A stretch of DNA of 64,000 bases from Silene conica (lineage: Eukaryota > Streptophyta > Magnoliopsida > Caryophyllales > Caryophyllaceae): positions 12,146,059 to 12,210,058 of the forward strand of contig CM055314.2 in assembly GCA_029255685.2 (NCBI GenBank), written 5' to 3'. How positions within the stretch are numbered: position 1 is the stretch's first letter; the number at the start of each line of letters is the position of its first letter. Positions 60,743 to 64,000 of this stretch are shown here, one piece after another. Position numbers and translations under genes: made by a program. The notes beneath the pieces were generated by a model. The model worked only from the letters and a program-made list of their open reading frames with translations. It was not told the DNA's origin and ran no database searches.

Positions 60743-62939
60743 TCTATATAATAAAATAAAAAGGCTAGATTGAGTAGTTATTGCCTATAAGAATGACACA
60801 TGGCGTAATTATAAAATGACATGATGGAGTAAAAATTAATACAATTAGATGTGGTATTATACAAATTGTAAAATAGAACACGAAAAGATAAAATAGCAAT
60901 TAGTTAATCACCGTCTTATTTAAACATTCATTTCCTTAACATTATTTCATCTCATATTCACGATATTTATATTTATTTAATGAAGACTTTTCGTATTTTT
61001 AAATTATGAAAATCAAACTATTTCTTATGTAAACATTCATCCCCCAACATTATTATTTCACCTCATAATCATAATGTTTATACTTATTTAATAGTTCAAA
61101 ACTTTTTATATTCTACAGTTATGAAATTTCAATTAATTTTATGTATAAAGTGAGATAAGTTGATTAGACATTTTTAGCAAAAAAATAATGTTGTGTTTCT
61201 CATTTTTTATGATATTACTCCATTTTCATTTGTTTGATTTTTCAGTAGTCTCCGTTGAAGAGGCAAGACTCTAGAGCAAGAATATAAGTCAATGACAAGT
61301 ATCTATTAGATATTATTAAAAGGGTACTTAAAATAATGTTACATGACAAATTTTAATGTAACGTGATTTATTTAAATATGACGTGACATATTTTTAATGT
61401 GACATGACAAGTTGATGTGACATAGAATATCAATTTATTATTACATGACATTTTATCTATAAATTAATTTAATTCCCTTATCTATAATATTAAAGAATAT
61501 TATCATTATTCTAAAAATAAATTTCTATATTAAAAATATATTATTTTCCAAAATTTATGTAACCCTTTAAAATTTCAAAATTTATAATTAATACTGACAT
61601 TTTAATTGAAATTTTTGTAATAAAAGTTTCGTATTTTATAATTAAAATTAAGGTTTTAATTGAAATTTTTGTAATAAAACATGTTAATAATTAATTAAAA
61701 CTCTTCATATTTCTTTTCACCTACCATTTTTATTAACATTTTTTCTTATTTAATTCAATTTCCTAATTAAACATGGTAATAAATTAAGTAGAACTCTTCA
61801 TAATACTTAACACCCACCAAATTAATTAAAAAGTTATTCTTATTTAATTAATTTTTGTAATATTATATGTTAATAAATTAATCAAAACTCTTTATATTAC
61901 TTAACACCATAATTTTCATTAACATTTTTTGCTATTTAATTCACCTCTTAAGTTTCTTGGCATTCAATTATCTAATTTAATAATAACAGAAAATAAATTA
62001 AAATTAAAAATAAATATGAGAATTTATGGATATGTAATGTCTATAAAAGCTAAAGTACCTATAATAGTTTATATTCACTTTATAATTTAATATTTGTTGT
62101 CCATGAGTTTCTATGTAGTGGATTATATTCTATGGTTTAATTTAATTAATTGTTGATAGTGAGTATATTAAGAATTATTGTTGAGTGTTGTTGTTGCTGA
62201 GTTGACGATGTGCAATAAAATATATTTATGTTTGTTATGTTGTTGGTTTTTATAATCGTTTTTGTATATTTGAATTCATGTTTTCCATTTGGTGTAGTTT
62301 ACAGGATTTACATGCATGTGACAATGTTTTTGTCATGTTATTGTTATACCTTTTGGTCAAGATATTTTTTTTTTTTTTTTTTTTTGGTTCAACGAAGCGC
62401 GCACTTAGTCGCATTACATGCTTATATTTTTTATATAAGCATTAAAGTATCATACAATGTATGTGAATGCAGATAAGTCAAATTATCACCGGCGCCGCCA
62501 TCACGTGGGTAATCAGAAGAGGGAAGAAATGCAAAAGGCAATAAATTGAGGTAAAACTAAAGTTAAAAATCAAGGTAAAAAATTATAAGTTATGGATGTA
62601 TTAAAATATATACTCGAATAAAAGAGCGCATATTTTAAGTTAATGAGTTGGAAAGTTTGAGGTGCAAATTTTAGATAATTTGTTCATATATTATTTGTTT
62701 TTGTAATTAACAAAAAAATAATTTTTTTCGTAATTCAAACTATTTATAGTTTTTAAAAAAATACTTAATTGTCTTGTATTATAAATTGTAATTGTCTTGT
62801 ACTATAGATTTTAATTTGTGAAAAAATTTGTTATACATTTATCTTTAAACATTGACGTTCAATTTTATAAATAAAAATATACATCAAAATTCTAAGCATA
62901 CATAGAATATCCCGTGCATTGCACAGGTCACAAAACTAG
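60743..62939 (+). mobile_element. Non-autonomous Helitron
   Basis: Starts TCTATATAATAAAATAAAAA after an A and ends CACAAAACTAG before a T. A hairpin CCCGTGCA-T-TGCACAGG lies 9 bp before the CTAG. 2.2 kb, AT-rich, no Rep/helicase coding capacity. A poly(T) tract lies at 62366-62385. Confidence 0.87.
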
Positions 62940-63192
62940 TTATATAATCAAAATGGTTCATGAGTACACCTTGAAGTTTCGTTTTATTAGGATCGTTTAA
63001 TATTTTGTAAGTGTCTTAAAGTTGATAAACTTATTGAAAAAAATTGAAAAAAATAATGTTGAGTTAATGTCAGTGTTATATTTCAAATTCTGTAAGATGG
63101 CGGGCATTAAAATACGTTCTTACAACCAACATATTCCTGACATAATGAAGGTCTCTCATTGATAATGAAGGTTGTCTTCAGCATTTTATTTT

Positions 63193-64000
63193 CTAGTGTA
63201 ACACCCGTGAAAAATCACGGGCCTGTATACTTTTATTTTAAAAGGAGACAACAAATTATATTTATTATATATATAACCAGAAATTTTATTTATTGAACAT
63301 GTATACTTAAAATAAAAACGAAAAAAAATTAATATATATATATATACATAAGGACAATTGAAAAAGTTGATAATATATAATAAGATAACATATGATAATG
63401 TTAATAGGGGTAATAATTGTGAGGTGGTAAAAAATGAACTATTAAGACATAGTTAAAAAATAAAACTATAAAATTCAGATTTGAGAACTTTAACATATAT
63501 GTAAATCTCCTGTAAAAAAAAAAAGATATATGTAAATTAATTAAAGAAACAAAATTAAGATAATTATATTCGATACTCCCTCCGATCCAGACAAAAGGTA
63601 ACAGTTGCTTTATCACAGTTGTCGAGGCACGTTTTGTAACGTGAATATCTTTAGTTACACATTATTAAAAATTATAAAAATTTGATATTCTTATAACATT
63701 TATGACGATAAATCAAACAAGATCCCGCATGACTATATTTTGTCTTATAGATTAACGGTAATATCAAAGATTCCCTACGACCATGAATAGTGCCAAAAAG
63801 CAACTGTTACCTTTTGTCTGGATCGGAGGGAGTATATTGCAGAAAATGGAAACAATGTAAAAATCGGTTAATGGAGGGTGACATGGCTACTATTGTTCAC
63901 ATTATTGGTTGAAAAAAAACTAAAATTTTGAGGTTGAATGAAAGAGCTCCATTAGACTAATTCTAAAACGACATTGCGCCACGTCAGCGGTTATACAAGA
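63193..64000 (-). mobile_element. Helitron 3' end, continuing beyond the window
   Basis: CTAGTGTAACACCCGTGAAA and the following ATCACGGG form the minus-strand CTAG terminus with its hairpin (CCCGTGA-AAAA-TCACGGG). The 5' end is not seen in the window, so the right limit given is only the window edge. Confidence 0.65.
63576..63832. mobile_element. Stowaway MITE
   Basis: A 257-bp element with about 40-bp inverted repeats beginning CTCCCTCCGATCCAGACAAA and TA duplications (63574-63575, 63833-63834). Confidence 0.94.

Overview
This is nuclear DNA of a flowering plant: three-exon genes with GT/AG introns, plant-specific protein families (CYP71-clan P450s, an FD-type bZIP, a TMK-like receptor kinase fragment, a VPS39-like fragment), plant copia elements, Helitrons, hAT, Mutator-like, Tourist and Stowaway MITEs, and AT-rich spacers. 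The style of the small repeats suggests a eudicot, perhaps Caryophyllales, but that is only an impression. No bacterial operon, CRISPR array, rRNA or complete tRNA gene is visible.

Layout. 1-3000: start of a probable F-box gene running off the left edge (minus strand), a 109-bp tandem repeat, a (TA)n tract and a long-TIR element. 3.3-25.9 kb: a cytochrome P450 cluster with a decayed exon-3 pseudogene (3372-3905), an intact three-exon gene (5239-8700, 504 aa), an exon-3-only duplicate (13839-15856) and a second intact gene (23826-25902, 501 aa). The truncated duplicate comes from a tandem segmental duplication: 7044-13838 is repeated as 13839-22325, with TGATGTT at both parental breakpoints and at the junction. 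Transposons that are shared by the two units, or found in only one, give a relative insertion history.

26-36 kb: Helitron remnants, an orphan promoter-like stretch, and a nearly complete copia element (28812-33603, minus strand, TTTAT target duplications). 36.5-40.4 kb: a complete FD-like bZIP gene on the minus strand with a 3.0-kb intron and a C-terminal RTRSAP motif. 40.8-43.3 kb: a 5'-truncated LINE whose reverse transcriptase is followed by a zinc-finger-like motif and what looks like a restriction-like endonuclease. 43.9-56 kb: repeats only, including hAT and Stowaway MITEs, a SINE, a MITE filled with pentanucleotide repeats, a degenerate long-period array, a CACTA end and Helitrons. 56.8-60.6 kb: gene debris on the minus strand (two VPS39-like exons, a frameshifted TMK-like ectodomain fragment, one possible first exon). 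60.7-64 kb: Helitrons and a Stowaway MITE.

Only three genes look intact: two P450s on the plus strand and the FD-like gene on the minus strand. The P450s are diverged members of one locally expanded family and probably act in specialised metabolism. The FD-like gene would act in the shoot apex as the DNA-binding partner of FT. Exon boundaries were derived by eye from splice consensus, reading-frame continuity and known family sequence patterns.
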